DNA of 64,000 nucleotides from the NCBI GenBank assembly GCA_964425695.1, contig CAYRNF010000007.1:1-64000 (forward strand), read 5' to 3'. A model generated the notes under the pieces. That model saw only the letters and a list, made by a program, of their open reading frames with translations, did not search any database and had not been told where the DNA came from. The DNA comes from JAKPBU01 sp964425695 (GTDB lineage Bacteria; Pseudomonadota; Gammaproteobacteria; Xanthomonadales; Xanthomonadaceae). Every line of letters begins with the position of its first letter. Position 1 is the stretch's first letter. A program made the position numbers and the translations under genes. This document shows positions 47,231 to 56,065 of the stretch, piece after piece.

Positions 47231-48912
47231 TGCTGCAGTTCCGATCCGTTCCGTTCGCTGGCGGCAGCTACGCGGACGAGACCAAGCCGTGGACGCAGCA
47301 GGAGACGGTGAACCTGATCCCGACGCGCGCCGAGCGCGAGGGCGCGGTCTCGCCGATGATCCTCAAGCAGGCCCCGGGCCTGCGCACGCTGCTGCAGGTT
47401 GGCGAAGGGCCGATTCGCGGCCTCTACAACGCCGAGGGCCGGCTGCTGGCCGTCTCCGGCCAGTCGCTGTACTGGGTCAAGACCGACCTGTCCGTGCAGC
47501 TCATCGGCACGCTTCCGGGCTTCGGCCGCGTCTCGATCGCGCACAACCAAGTCACCAACGGCAACCAGGTGCTGTTCGCCACCGGGGATGCCGGCTACGT
47601 GTACGACACCGCCGCGGCCACTTTTGGCCCGGTCACCGATCCGGGCTACCCCGGCGCAATGTGCGTGCGGTTCCTAGGCCAGTACCTGGTGCAGATCGCG
47701 CCGAGCCGGAAGTACCTGTTCCACTCCGACCTCGCCGACGCCTTCAACTACAACACCATCGACCGCTACGCGGCAGAAGGGCTTCCCGACAAGCTCTATT
47801 CGCTGGAGGTCAACGGCGGCCGTCTGCTGGCGATGGGCGAGCGCTCCATCGAGGTCTACGACAACATCGTGACCGACACCGCGGCCTTCGCGCGGTCGGG
47901 CAACGTGATCGACCGGGGGGTGGCTGGACCTTGGGCCAGCTGTGTACTTGACAGCGCGGTGATCTTTCTGGGCAACGACGGGATCGTGTACCGCATGGAC
48001 GGCTACACGCCGGTGCGCATCTCGCACCATCCGCTGGAAACCGCCATGCGCGGCGCGGACTTGCGGCGGGCGTTCTTCCAGACCTGGGAGAGCGACGGCC
48101 ACAAAGTCGCCTACTTCACCCTGCCCACCGTCGGCACGTGGGGTTACGACGTCGCCTCCGGCGAGTTCCACCGACGTCGCTCGCACGCGCTGCCGCGCTG
48201 GCGCGCGAATGCTCTGGTGTCGTGGAACGGGATGCAGCTGGCGGGCGACTACCAGAGCGGCCGGATCATGGAGCTGGTGTGGGGGCATCCGTGGGAGGTT
48301 CTGGACCCAATCGAGCGCCTGCGCACCTTCGCGGTGATGCACAACCAGCAGAACCAGGTTCGCGTGAACGGTGTGCGGCTGCTGATCGACTCTGGCGGCC
48401 CGAGCCCGGCGCCGGTGGACGTCGAGGCGCCGGAGCCGCCGGTCATCGAGCCGGTGTCGAGCTGGAAGTACCTGATCGTGGAGCCGTCGGCCGACACCGG
48501 CGACTCTGAAGGCTACGCCGATCCGGATTTCAACGACGCGGAGTGGGCCGACGGTGCATCGCCGTTCGCGAGCTCCGTTCCGCACCCGCACGCCGGCGCG
48601 GTAGGCTGGCCGCAGATCCAGAACACCGAGTGGCCGCTCGACACGAACCTCTGGCTGCGCGCGCACTTCAACGTCGAGGTGCCCGTGGACCTGGTGTTCA
48701 AGGTGTTCGTGGACAACTTCGTCACGGTGTGGATCAACGGCGAACTCGCCATGACGCGCCGCGGCACGATTTCCACGCCTAGCGGGCCGATCTTCAACCA
48801 CAGCGTGGACGTGCCCGCCTCGGCGCTCGTGGTTGGCGACAACGTGATTGCCGTGCTGGGCGAGGACTACGGATCCTTCAGCTACATGGCCTGTAGCCTG
48901 GAGCCGGCATGA
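47230..48912 (+). CDS. P22 gp10-like packaged-DNA stabilisation (tail needle-hub) protein with inserted C-terminal jelly-roll-like domain
   Basis: 560 residues. Residues 1 to about 390 are the gp10-like part (FAGGSYADETKPWTQQETVNLIPTRAE, GPWASCVLDSAVIFLGNDGIVYRMDGY, SHALPRWRANALVSWNG). At about 393, after VRVNGVRLLIDSG, the sequence changes to a Pro-rich linker. From about 411 to the end it becomes a galactose-binding-like domain (DFNDAEWADGASPF, NLWLRAHFNVEVPVDLVFKVFVDN). The rest of the usual gp10 C-terminal domain is encoded by the next gene. The stop overlaps that gene's ATG. Confidence 0.85.
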   Translation: MLQFRSVPFAGGSYADETKPWTQQETVNLIPTRAEREGAVSPMILKQAPGLRTLLQVGEGPIRGLYNAEGRLLAVSGQSLYWVKTDLSVQLIGTLPGFGRVSIAHNQVTNGNQVLFATGDAGYVYDTAAATFGPVTDPGYPGAMCVRFLGQYLVQIAPSRKYLFHSDLADAFNYNTIDRYAAEGLPDKLYSLEVNGGRLLAMGERSIEVYDNIVTDTAAFARSGNVIDRGVAGPWASCVLDSAVIFLGNDGIVYRMDGYTPVRISHHPLETAMRGADLRRAFFQTWESDGHKVAYFTLPTVGTWGYDVASGEFHRRRSHALPRWRANALVSWNGMQLAGDYQSGRIMELVWGHPWEVLDPIERLRTFAVMHNQQNQVRVNGVRLLIDSGGPSPAPVDVEAPEPPVIEPVSSWKYLIVEPSADTGDSEGYADPDFNDAEWADGASPFASSVPHPHAGAVGWPQIQNTEWPLDTNLWLRAHFNVEVPVDLVFKVFVDNFVTVWINGELAMTRRGTISTPSGPIFNHSVDVPASALVVGDNVIAVLGEDYGSFSYMACSLEPA

Positions 48913-49121
48913 GCGACAACCTCATCCAGCTTCGCTATTCCGACGACGGCGGCCGCAACTGGTCGCAGTGGCGCAACAAGGACCTTGGCGCGGAAGGCGA
49001 GCGCCTGACGCCCTGCGTGCTGCGCCAGATGGGCCGGACGCAGCACCGCATCTACCAGTTCCGCGACACCTCGCCGTATCGGCATGACCTGATCGACGTA
49101 GGCGTGTCGGTCGCCATCTAG
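48909..49121 (+). CDS. Detached C-terminal segment of the gp10-like protein
   Basis: 70 residues: LIQLRYSDDGGRNWSQWRNKD, then RQMGRTQHRIYQFRDTSPYRHDLIDVGVSV. The SDDGGRNWS and GRTQHRIY phrases are what normally close gp10-like proteins as part of the same chain. Here they form a separate gene starting in an ATGA overlap with the interrupted gp10-like gene. The two products may assemble in trans. Confidence 0.72.
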   Translation: MSDNLIQLRYSDDGGRNWSQWRNKDLGAEGERLTPCVLRQMGRTQHRIYQFRDTSPYRHDLIDVGVSVAI

Positions 49122-49130
49122 GAGCCATCC

Positions 49131-49655
49131 ATGCTTTGGGAATCCGCCCTGCAGCCTGACTGCAGCGACGCCGCGTGCGTGCAGCTAGGCAGCTGGACGT
49201 TTGGCGCCAAGCCTGCACCACCGGCGCCCACGCTCGCGAAGATCCAGGCGCTGCAGGAGGCGCTTGCGGGCATGCCGCAGGTCGCGACGGGTTTGGCACA
49301 CCACTTCGCCACCGGCATGTACATGCGCGAGTGCTCGATCCCGGCGGACACGGTGGTGGTCGGCAAGCTGCACCGCCACGACCACCCGGTGATGCTCATC
49401 AAGGGCAGCGCCACCATCGCGACCGACGAGGGCGTGGAGACCATCCACGCGCCCAAGGTGTGGATCTCCAAGGCCGGCGCCAAGCGTGCGCTGGTCACGC
49501 ACGAGGACTGCGTGTTCGTGACGGTGCACGCGACGCACGAGACCGACCTAGCCGCATTGGAGGCGGAACTGATCGTGGCCGAGAACATCCCGCTGCCGAG
49601 CCAAGCGCCGGGCGATGACTTCCACCAGCAGGCACTGCAGAGGATCTTCGAATGA
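49131..49655 (+). CDS. Cupin-like phage protein
   Basis: 174 residues. A helical N-terminal region (PAPTLAKIQALQEALAGM) precedes a beta-barrel with GMYMRECSIPADTVVVGKLHRHDHPVMLIKGSATIATDEG, reading as a cupin-type fold with a His-rich potential metal site (HRHDH), then HAPKVWISKAGAKRAL. Such proteins occur between gp10 and ejection genes in related phages; their role is not known to me. The last four bases overlap the next gene. Confidence 0.7.
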   Translation: MLWESALQPDCSDAACVQLGSWTFGAKPAPPAPTLAKIQALQEALAGMPQVATGLAHHFATGMYMRECSIPADTVVVGKLHRHDHPVMLIKGSATIATDEGVETIHAPKVWISKAGAKRALVTHEDCVFVTVHATHETDLAALEAELIVAENIPLPSQAPGDDFHQQALQRIFE

Positions 49656-50302
49656 GCTGGGTTGCAGTAGGCGTCGGCGTCGCTGGCATCGTGGTGGGCG
49701 GCATCTCGCAGGATCGCGCCGCGGATAAAGCGGCAGATGCCGCCAAGAGCGGCAACAGCGCGGCCCTTGCCGAGCAGCGCGCCGCGCGCGAGCAATTCCA
49801 GGCCAACATCGCGCCGTTCCTCGATTTCGGCAAGACCGGAATCCCGGGACTGCAGGCGTTGCTGGCTGATCCAAACAGCATCCAGGACTCGGCCGCGTAC
49901 CAGTGGCGCTTCGACCAGGGCCTGCAGGGTCTCGACCGCAGCGCAGCGGCGCGCGGCAACGTCTTCGGCGGGGGCCACCAGGCCGACGTGGTGAAGTTCG
50001 GGCAGGGGCTGGCGTCGCAGGAATACGGCGATCAGTGGAACCGCCTGTGGAACATCGCAACGATGGGCCAGAACGCCGCCGTAGGTGCTGGGTCCGCCGC
50101 GCAGCAGTCGGCCAGTGCCATCGGCGGGCTGCTGTCGAACAACGGCGCCATCAGCGCTTCGGCCTACCAGCAGCAGGGGCAGAACATGGCCGACATGACC
50201 GGCGCGCTGGCAGGACTCATCAACCGCGGCTATCAGCAGAACTCCGCCGGCAACGGCGGCGGCAGCGGCTGGTACGTCGGCAACAACCCGGGGCGTGGCT
50301 AA
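49652..50302 (+). CDS. DNA ejection protein, P22 gp7-like
   Basis: 216 residues. An N-terminal hydrophobic segment (WVAVGVGVAGIVVGGIS) is followed by helical Ala/Gln-rich sequence (ALAEQRAAREQFQANIAPF), AYQWRFDQGLQGLDRSAAARG and a Gly/Asn-rich end. Such features are typical of the smallest internal virion protein of P22-like phages, which is ejected with DNA to form a channel. Position before two larger ejection proteins supports this. Confidence 0.75.
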   Translation: MSWVAVGVGVAGIVVGGISQDRAADKAADAAKSGNSAALAEQRAAREQFQANIAPFLDFGKTGIPGLQALLADPNSIQDSAAYQWRFDQGLQGLDRSAAARGNVFGGGHQADVVKFGQGLASQEYGDQWNRLWNIATMGQNAAVGAGSAAQQSASAIGGLLSNNGAISASAYQQQGQNMADMTGALAGLINRGYQQNSAGNGGGSGWYVGNNPGRG

Positions 50303-51801
50303 TGGGCAGCTTGATGCAGATGGCGAACCACATCATGGACCAGGGCGAGGCCGGCCGCGCGCGCGGGCAGGAGTCTCGGATCGGCCAGCTGATGAGCCAG
50401 GCCTACGCAGACCCGTCGCAGCGCAGCCAGGTGTTGCCGCAGATCGCCGCGGTGTCGCCTTCGGCCGGTGCACAGGCCTACAAGCAGTTCCAGGACATGG
50501 ACGACGACCGGCGCCAGCAGCTGGGGCGCTACGCGGCCGTGTTCGACGCCCTACCGGACGCGCAGAAAGAGCAGGCGTACCCGGACTTCGCGCGCCAAGC
50601 GCAGGAAGTGCTGGGCGTGCCGGTGCCGACTCAGTGGGATCCGGCGTTCGGCCCGCGGCTGCGGCAGATCGCGCAGGCGTTGGGGAGCGGGGGTGCTCAG
50701 GGCAACGTGCAGTCCACCTTCATCGACAACCAGGGCAACCGCGTTGCCATCATGCGCGACGGATCGACGCAGGTGCTCGGGCAGAACGCGCCGAACTTCC
50801 GCGCGATCGACACCGGCAACGGATACGTGGGATTCAATCCGCTCAACAACACCGCGGCGCCGACGATGATCCAGGGCGCGCAGCAGCCTCCGCCGACCAT
50901 GCCTGCTGCGCCCCAGCAGTTCACTGGCGCAGACGGCGTGCCCGTGCAGATCGACGGCGATCTGCCTCCGAACGTGCAGGCGGCGATTCGTGCCGCTGAG
51001 ATGCAGGGTGGCGCGGTGCAGGATGGGGCGACGCTCCAGGCGGCTCCGCAGGTCGTGCAGGCCAGCGGTGGAGTGCCGATGGGTGGCGCTATGCCGGGCC
51101 AGCTCACCAGCGCGCCGAAGCCGGCCGAGGTTCAGCGGATGCAGCTTGCGCAGGAAGCAAATGCGCGTGCTGCTGAGGCCGCTGAGCGTGCGCGGCGGGC
51201 AGAGCAGGCCGCGGCACGGGGCAATGCGCCCGCCGGCTTTCGCTTCCGCCAGGACGGCTCGCTGGAGCCCATCCCGGGTGGGCCGAAGCCTGCCGGTGCT
51301 GCGGCGACCGAAGGTGAGCGCAAAGCCGCGACCCTGCTGCAGCGCCTCAACGGATCGCTGCAGCAGCTTCAGGCGGCTACGACGGATGATCCGACCGCAG
51401 CTGCGCCGACCGTCGGCGCGAGCGTCGCGGGATCCATCCCCTTCGTTGGCGACGTAGCGCGCAATTCGGTGAACTCCGCAGAGCGCCAGCGCGTGGAAGC
51501 GGCGCAGCTCGACATCCTGGACGCAGCCCTGACGCTTGGCACGGGCGCTGCCTATACCCGAGAGCAGCTCGAAGGCTACCGCCGGGCCTACTTCCCGCAG
51601 TTGGGTGACAAGCCGGACACCATCCGCGACAAGCAGGCGCGCCTGGACAACGTGATCGAGGCAGCCAGGATCGCGGCCGGTCGCGCGGCGCCGTCTGGCG
51701 GCAGCCAGCCCCGACGAGTGTCCAGTGCCGCCGACTACGAGGCATTGCCCAGCGGCGCCACCTTCATCGACCCGCAGGGCAACGTGCGGAGGAAGCGGTA
51801 A
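50302..51801 (+). CDS. DNA ejection protein, P22 gp20-like
   Basis: 499 residues, Ala/Gln/Pro-rich. The N-terminal helical part (MGSLMQMANHIMDQGEAGRARGQES) precedes a low-complexity middle (about 190-330) and a helical C-terminal part with LDAALTLGTGAAYTREQLEGYRRAYFPQLGDKPDTI. The phrase LTLGTGAAYTREQLEGYR is common in phage injection proteins. It overlaps both neighbours (TAATG, one base). Confidence 0.76.
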   Translation: MGSLMQMANHIMDQGEAGRARGQESRIGQLMSQAYADPSQRSQVLPQIAAVSPSAGAQAYKQFQDMDDDRRQQLGRYAAVFDALPDAQKEQAYPDFARQAQEVLGVPVPTQWDPAFGPRLRQIAQALGSGGAQGNVQSTFIDNQGNRVAIMRDGSTQVLGQNAPNFRAIDTGNGYVGFNPLNNTAAPTMIQGAQQPPPTMPAAPQQFTGADGVPVQIDGDLPPNVQAAIRAAEMQGGAVQDGATLQAAPQVVQASGGVPMGGAMPGQLTSAPKPAEVQRMQLAQEANARAAEAAERARRAEQAAARGNAPAGFRFRQDGSLEPIPGGPKPAGAAATEGERKAATLLQRLNGSLQQLQAATTDDPTAAAPTVGASVAGSIPFVGDVARNSVNSAERQRVEAAQLDILDAALTLGTGAAYTREQLEGYRRAYFPQLGDKPDTIRDKQARLDNVIEAARIAAGRAAPSGGSQPRRVSSAADYEALPSGATFIDPQGNVRRKR

Positions 51802-53969
51802 TGGCGAATCCGTGGGATGGCGACGAGATCATCGCGCCGACCCAGACTGCGCCTGTCGCGCAGGCGGCAGCTCCGTGGGAGGCCGACGAGATCGTTGCTG
51901 CCGCAGACGAGCCTGCGCTGGAGATTCCGGAGATTACCGGCGGCACCATCGGCGCAGTGCCATCAGAAGCGGAGCTGCAAGCCCTGCGCGACCGGAAGCC
52001 GGCGACCGCACCGGCATCGCCCGCACGGCCGTCCCTATTTCGTATGGACTCGGACTTCCGGGATCGCTCAGGGGTCGGCGTTGGCGACATGCTGTGGGCG
52101 TCGGCCAAGGACATGTTCGGCTCCCGCGAGGGCGCCGCCGAGTACCTGGCGGGCGAGGCTGGCGGCAAGGTGGGCAAGGACGCGCAGGGCAACCCAGTGG
52201 TCGCGCTGCCGGATGGCACGCAGTACCGCCTTAACGATGACGGCGTGGACGCGACCGATGCCGCCAACGTCGCCGGCAATGCGCTGGCGATGTTCACACC
52301 GGCCGGATGGGCTGCACGCATCGGACAGGCGCGCCGGCTGGGCTTGGGCGGACGCTCGGCCTTGCAGGCGATCACGGCCATGACTGGCGACGCTGCACTG
52401 CAGGCAGGTTTTGATGGCGGCAGGATCGACCCGGTGCGCACCGCTGCTGCGGGCTCAGGCGCGGCCGGTGGCGAGGCCGTCGGCTCGGGCCTGACAGCTC
52501 TGGCAAAGCGCGCTGTGGGCGCCTACAACGCTGCGTCTGGCCGCAATGCGGCGCAGGCCCGGAACATGCTGGTGGAGCAGGGCGTGCGCGCCACGCCGGA
52601 ATCGACCAACCAGCTTGCCCGAATGATCCCTGAGATGGAGGCGGGCGCTGACCCCAATGCGCTGATCGGTGCGCAGCGATACGGCTTCACCTACACGCAG
52701 GGGCAGCGTGCGCTCGATTCGCAACGCAAGTTCCAGCTCCTGAGTCAGGAGGAGGCGTTGCGGCAGAGCCCGGCGGCCGGACAGCTTCTGCGCGGGGCGG
52801 CGGAACGCAACGCCCTGCAGCTCGACAGCGCGCTATCCGGGATCACGGACAAGGCTGGCGGGTTCGCAGGCTCGACGCCGGGGGAGCTGGTCAGCGGCGC
52901 GGCCGATGTGCTGCGCGGACAGGCGCGCGAACTGGATGACCGGATCTCCGATGCCTACTTGAAGGCGGGCGAGGGTGCGCGGGCAGCGGTGAACGTGGAA
53001 GCCGTCCGTGGCCTGCCTCAAATGCTCCGCACGTCCGTGGCCGACTTCGCACCCAACTCGACGACCACGCCGATTGCTGCGCGCACCCTGGAGCAGATCG
53101 AAGCCGCGACCAATGCGCTGCTTGCGAAGGGCGAGCAGGGCGAAAGCGTGGCCGGCGTGACGCTGAAGGCACTGGAGACGCAGCGGCGGATTCTCAACAA
53201 CAACATCAACGCCACCGGGACTAATCGAGCCGACAAGGCCGCGATGGTCAAGATCAAGCGCGAGTTCGATGCGTGGATGGACGAGGCCGTGGATACGGCT
53301 CTGCTGTCCGGCGATCCGAAGGCGCTGGCGACGATGAAGGAGGCTCGCGCCTTGCGTGCCGAATACGGCCGCAGGTTCGAGGGCGGTGCGGAGTCGGATC
53401 GCTTCATCTCTGGACTGCTGGATGGCAGCCGCACGCCCGAGGAGTTGGTGAACATCGCGCTAGGCGCAAGCCAGGTCAGCAAGTCAGGCGGCGCCCGGTT
53501 CATCGAGCGGCTGCGAGTCGCGTCCGGCAATGACCCCGCGGTGATCGGCAACCTGCGCGCTGCCCACCTGATGCGACTGACCCGAGGCAACAACGGCGAG
53601 CCCCTGCAGATGGGCCAGATCGTCCGCAACGTCCGCACTACCGAGTACAACAACGCCAGCGTCATCAAGGCCCTGTACTCAAAGGCAGAGTGGAACGAGC
53701 TGCGGCTGCTGGCCGCTTCGCTTGAGCCGTTGGTGGCAAAAGGCGATTTCGCTCGCACAAGCGGCACTGCTGAGCGCATGGCCCGGATGATGTTCACGAA
53801 GATGGGCGGCGGCCTGCCGATTGTCGGCGAGGCGATCAAAGGCGTAGGCGAGGTGCGCGGCTATCTGCAGGCGCAGCGTGCGCTGAATCAACCGCTGCGG
53901 TTGCCGGGTGGGGCTGGCCCGGTTGCGCCCGCTCTTGGGGCAAGCACAAGTGGAGAGATCACTCGATAG
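51801..53969 (+). CDS. DNA ejection protein, P22 gp16-like (large)
   Basis: 722 residues. It opens with two copies of a short motif, NPWDGDEIIA and APWEADEIVA, separated by about 16 residues. A conserved block follows (MLWASAKDMFGSREGAAEYL, ALPDGTQYRLNDDGVDATDAANVAGN), then a long helical region. The size and the third place in the ejection cluster fit gp16, which crosses the envelope with the DNA. The gene ends 11 bases beyond the stop of the convergent membrane-protein gene. Confidence 0.78.
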   Translation: MANPWDGDEIIAPTQTAPVAQAAAPWEADEIVAAADEPALEIPEITGGTIGAVPSEAELQALRDRKPATAPASPARPSLFRMDSDFRDRSGVGVGDMLWASAKDMFGSREGAAEYLAGEAGGKVGKDAQGNPVVALPDGTQYRLNDDGVDATDAANVAGNALAMFTPAGWAARIGQARRLGLGGRSALQAITAMTGDAALQAGFDGGRIDPVRTAAAGSGAAGGEAVGSGLTALAKRAVGAYNAASGRNAAQARNMLVEQGVRATPESTNQLARMIPEMEAGADPNALIGAQRYGFTYTQGQRALDSQRKFQLLSQEEALRQSPAAGQLLRGAAERNALQLDSALSGITDKAGGFAGSTPGELVSGAADVLRGQARELDDRISDAYLKAGEGARAAVNVEAVRGLPQMLRTSVADFAPNSTTTPIAARTLEQIEAATNALLAKGEQGESVAGVTLKALETQRRILNNNINATGTNRADKAAMVKIKREFDAWMDEAVDTALLSGDPKALATMKEARALRAEYGRRFEGGAESDRFISGLLDGSRTPEELVNIALGASQVSKSGGARFIERLRVASGNDPAVIGNLRAAHLMRLTRGNNGEPLQMGQIVRNVRTTEYNNASVIKALYSKAEWNELRLLAASLEPLVAKGDFARTSGTAERMARMMFTKMGGGLPIVGEAIKGVGEVRGYLQAQRALNQPLRLPGGAGPVAPALGASTSGEITR

Positions 53970-54216
53970 GCGTCCCGTCCATCCTCTTCCATCCCTTCAA
54001 GGCATCAGCGCGCCCGACGGTGTAGCCGAATAAGGCACCTAAAAGGAACGCTGCTGCCATCCCTGGCCGCCAGTAAGCGACAGATCCAAAGAGTACGAGA
54101 CGAAGCGCCCAAACAAGTCGGATGCGCCACTCAGAGTTGATGGCGCTGACTAGAAGACTCGGCTTTTTTGGTGGAGGCGGATCAATGCGCCTCGACTGAC
54201 CTTCAATCCAACTCAT
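53959..54216 (-). CDS. Opposite-strand small membrane protein in the sieA position
   Basis: 85 residues from ATG 54216. A basic, Pro-rich N terminus (RRIDPPPPKKPS) is followed by two hydrophobic helices (IRLVWALRLVLFGSVAYW and MAAAFLLGALFGYTVG) and a hydrophilic end (KGWKRMDGTPIE). It is the only late-region gene on the minus strand, lies between the gp16-like and tail genes, and its DNA looks less GC-rich than its neighbours. In P22 the exclusion gene sieA sits at this place in reverse. Exclusion function is inference; no homology to SieA is claimed. Confidence 0.68.
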   Translation of the reverse strand: MSWIEGQSRRIDPPPPKKPSLLVSAINSEWRIRLVWALRLVLFGSVAYWRPGMAAAFLLGALFGYTVGRADALKGWKRMDGTPIE

Positions 54217-54226
54217 TCCCACCCCA

Positions 54227-54245
54227 GCCCCGCCTAGTGCGGGGC
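54227..54245. other. Hairpin ahead of the tail genes
   Basis: GCCCCGC / GCGGGGC with a CTAGT loop. It lacks a long T-run (GCTTCGTTT follows), so it is a weak terminator candidate between the ejection operon and the tail gene. Confidence 0.45.
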
Positions 54246-54264
54246 GCTTCGTTTGGAGCCACCC

Positions 54265-55098
54265 ATGGCGTACCCGCTTTACAGTCGTCTGCAGCAGTTC
54301 GTGGGGGAACTTGGCGAACCGCTTGACGGCGGCGAGCTGCGCTTCTACGCGCTCGATACCGTCACGCCCCAGGCAGTCTACGCCGACTTCGCACTGACCG
54401 ACACGAACGGGGCCGTGGTGGTCCTGGACTCGTCCGGGCGCATGGAAGAGAACGCCTTCGGCTCGGGCAACTACTACGTCGAACTGTGGTCCGGGGGTGC
54501 GGTGCCGACCAAGCAGGGCGAGGATCTGCGCTACGACCCGGCCAGCGGCGTGCCGTCGCTGCCGATCCTGGAAGCCGGGGAGTTCATTGGGGGGCCGGGC
54601 TACCAGGCCATCGACCTGTCCAACCGGCTGATTCCGGATACCACCGGCCATGCCGACGACGTGCTGGGTACCGACGGCGACGTGCCGCTGTGGGTAGAGC
54701 GTCCAGCGGACGGAGAAGCGCCGGAGCTGCCGATCACAGTGGCCGCCAACAGCACGCAGCTGGGCGCAGCGGGCAGCGACTTCGAGTTGCGCCAGTACGG
54801 ATCGGATTCGGTCGCCGGTGGCGGCGGGAAGACGGTCACCAAATCGATCACGTACCCCACGGCGTTCAAGGCTGGAACCACGCCCAAGCCGTTCGTGCAG
54901 CTCACCGGCGGCGGCTCGACGGCGAGTGGCGGCGCCTACCCGAAGCACTCGATCACCGCGGCGAACAACACCGGCTTCACCGTGACGTTCTCCAGCGCCA
55001 CCGGCGGCACGTCCACCGACAATTTCGCCGGCGCAAACCTGACCGGCACCATCAACTTCGACTGGCACGCGCGCGGCGTGATCGCTGATCCGACGTGA
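54265..55098 (+). CDS. Tail protein with head/tail-binding N-terminal domain
   Basis: 277 residues. The first about 90 residues (LYSRLQQFVGELGEPLDGGELRFYALDTVTPQAVYADF, YYVELWSGG, EDLRYDP) resemble the N-terminal attachment domain of short-tailed phage tailspikes. The C-terminal part (about 185-277) has SITYPTAFKAGTTPKPFVQL and TGTINFDWHARGVI, the beta-sandwich end domain seen in phage fibre tips. No enzymatic beta-helix lies between. It starts in a good context (GGAG upstream) and overlaps the next gene. Confidence 0.76.
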   Translation: MAYPLYSRLQQFVGELGEPLDGGELRFYALDTVTPQAVYADFALTDTNGAVVVLDSSGRMEENAFGSGNYYVELWSGGAVPTKQGEDLRYDPASGVPSLPILEAGEFIGGPGYQAIDLSNRLIPDTTGHADDVLGTDGDVPLWVERPADGEAPELPITVAANSTQLGAAGSDFELRQYGSDSVAGGGGKTVTKSITYPTAFKAGTTPKPFVQLTGGGSTASGGAYPKHSITAANNTGFTVTFSSATGGTSTDNFAGANLTGTINFDWHARGVIADPT

Positions 55099-55565
55099 GG
55101 CGCATTCCTGCACTTGCCGAGCTTCCGCTGGGGCGCGACGGCGCGTTCACCGTCCCCTGGCGGCAGTTCCTGGAGGGGCTGGACAAGGCCAGCACCAGCG
55201 ACGCGCTGCAGGGGCAAATCGCGGAATTGCGCGCCGCGATCGAGGCACTGCCTGATCCGATCCAGGCGAGCGGCCAGTTCAGCGTCGAAGTGCAGCAGAA
55301 CGGCAGTCAGCTGTATCTGTGGCTGGTCGGCGACACCGCCGAACCCGGCGCCAGCTACTTCTACGGCACGGGTCCTGACGGCGCCAAAGGCTTCTTTCCG
55401 GTTGCATCGGCCTTCGCCCCCGGCACCAACGTCGCCCTCGACACCGACCCGGACACGGGCGTGACGACGATCAATTCCACGGGTGGCGCGACGGTGTTTA
55501 ACCGCATCGACGCTGCTGGCGACATTCGCGTGGCCGCTGACGGCTCACTGAGGATCACGGACTAA
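55095..55565 (+). CDS. Small tail-associated protein
   Basis: 156 residues from GTG 55095 (GTGA overlap). A coiled-coil-like N-terminal part (FLEGLDKASTSDALQGQIAELRAAIEAL) and a beta-rich C-terminal part (VFNRIDAAGDIRVAADGSLRITD) fit a trimerising tail-fibre component. Function cannot be fixed further. Confidence 0.65.
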   Translation: MRRIPALAELPLGRDGAFTVPWRQFLEGLDKASTSDALQGQIAELRAAIEALPDPIQASGQFSVEVQQNGSQLYLWLVGDTAEPGASYFYGTGPDGAKGFFPVASAFAPGTNVALDTDPDTGVTTINSTGGATVFNRIDAAGDIRVAADGSLRITD

Positions 55566-56065
55566 TGGCACTGAAGCGGATCAGCGACTACACCGATGCC
55601 ACGCTGCCACTTGCAGGCACCGAGATGCTGGAGGTGGAGACGGCCGGCGGTGACGCGCGGAAGGTGACTGCGCAGGACATTGCGGACCTCGCCGCGCTCG
55701 GGAGTTCTCTGCAGTGCATTGTGATTGCCTGCTCTGATGAGACGACTGCACTCACCACCGGCACAGCCAAAGTCACGTTCCGGATGCCCTACGCAATGAC
55801 TCTAACGGGCGTCAAAGCGTCTGTGACGACGGCGCCCACGGGGGCGGCGCTCACGGTGGATATCAACGAGGGCGGGGCCTCCATCCTTTCGACCAAGATC
55901 ACTATCGACGCATCCGAGACGACGAGCGCCACGGCTGCGACCCCGCCCGTTATCTCGGACAGCTCTCTTGCCGCCGATGCCGAGATCACCATCGACATTG
56001 ACACGGTTGGCAGCACGGTTGCTGGAACGGGCTTAAAGGTCACGCTGCTCGGCGCCTTTTCGTGA
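55565..56065 (+). CDS. Tail-associated protein, beta-sandwich type
   Basis: 166 residues. The N-terminal MALKRISDYTDATLPLAGTE with EVETAGGDARKVTAQDIADL is a frequent opening of phage tail-fibre modules. The rest (VTFRMPYAMTLTGVKASVTTAPTGAALTVDINEGGASIL) is a beta-sandwich like those at fibre tips. It overlaps the next gene by four bases. Confidence 0.68.
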   Translation: MALKRISDYTDATLPLAGTEMLEVETAGGDARKVTAQDIADLAALGSSLQCIVIACSDETTALTTGTAKVTFRMPYAMTLTGVKASVTTAPTGAALTVDINEGGASILSTKITIDASETTSATAATPPVISDSSLAADAEITIDIDTVGSTVAGTGLKVTLLGAFS

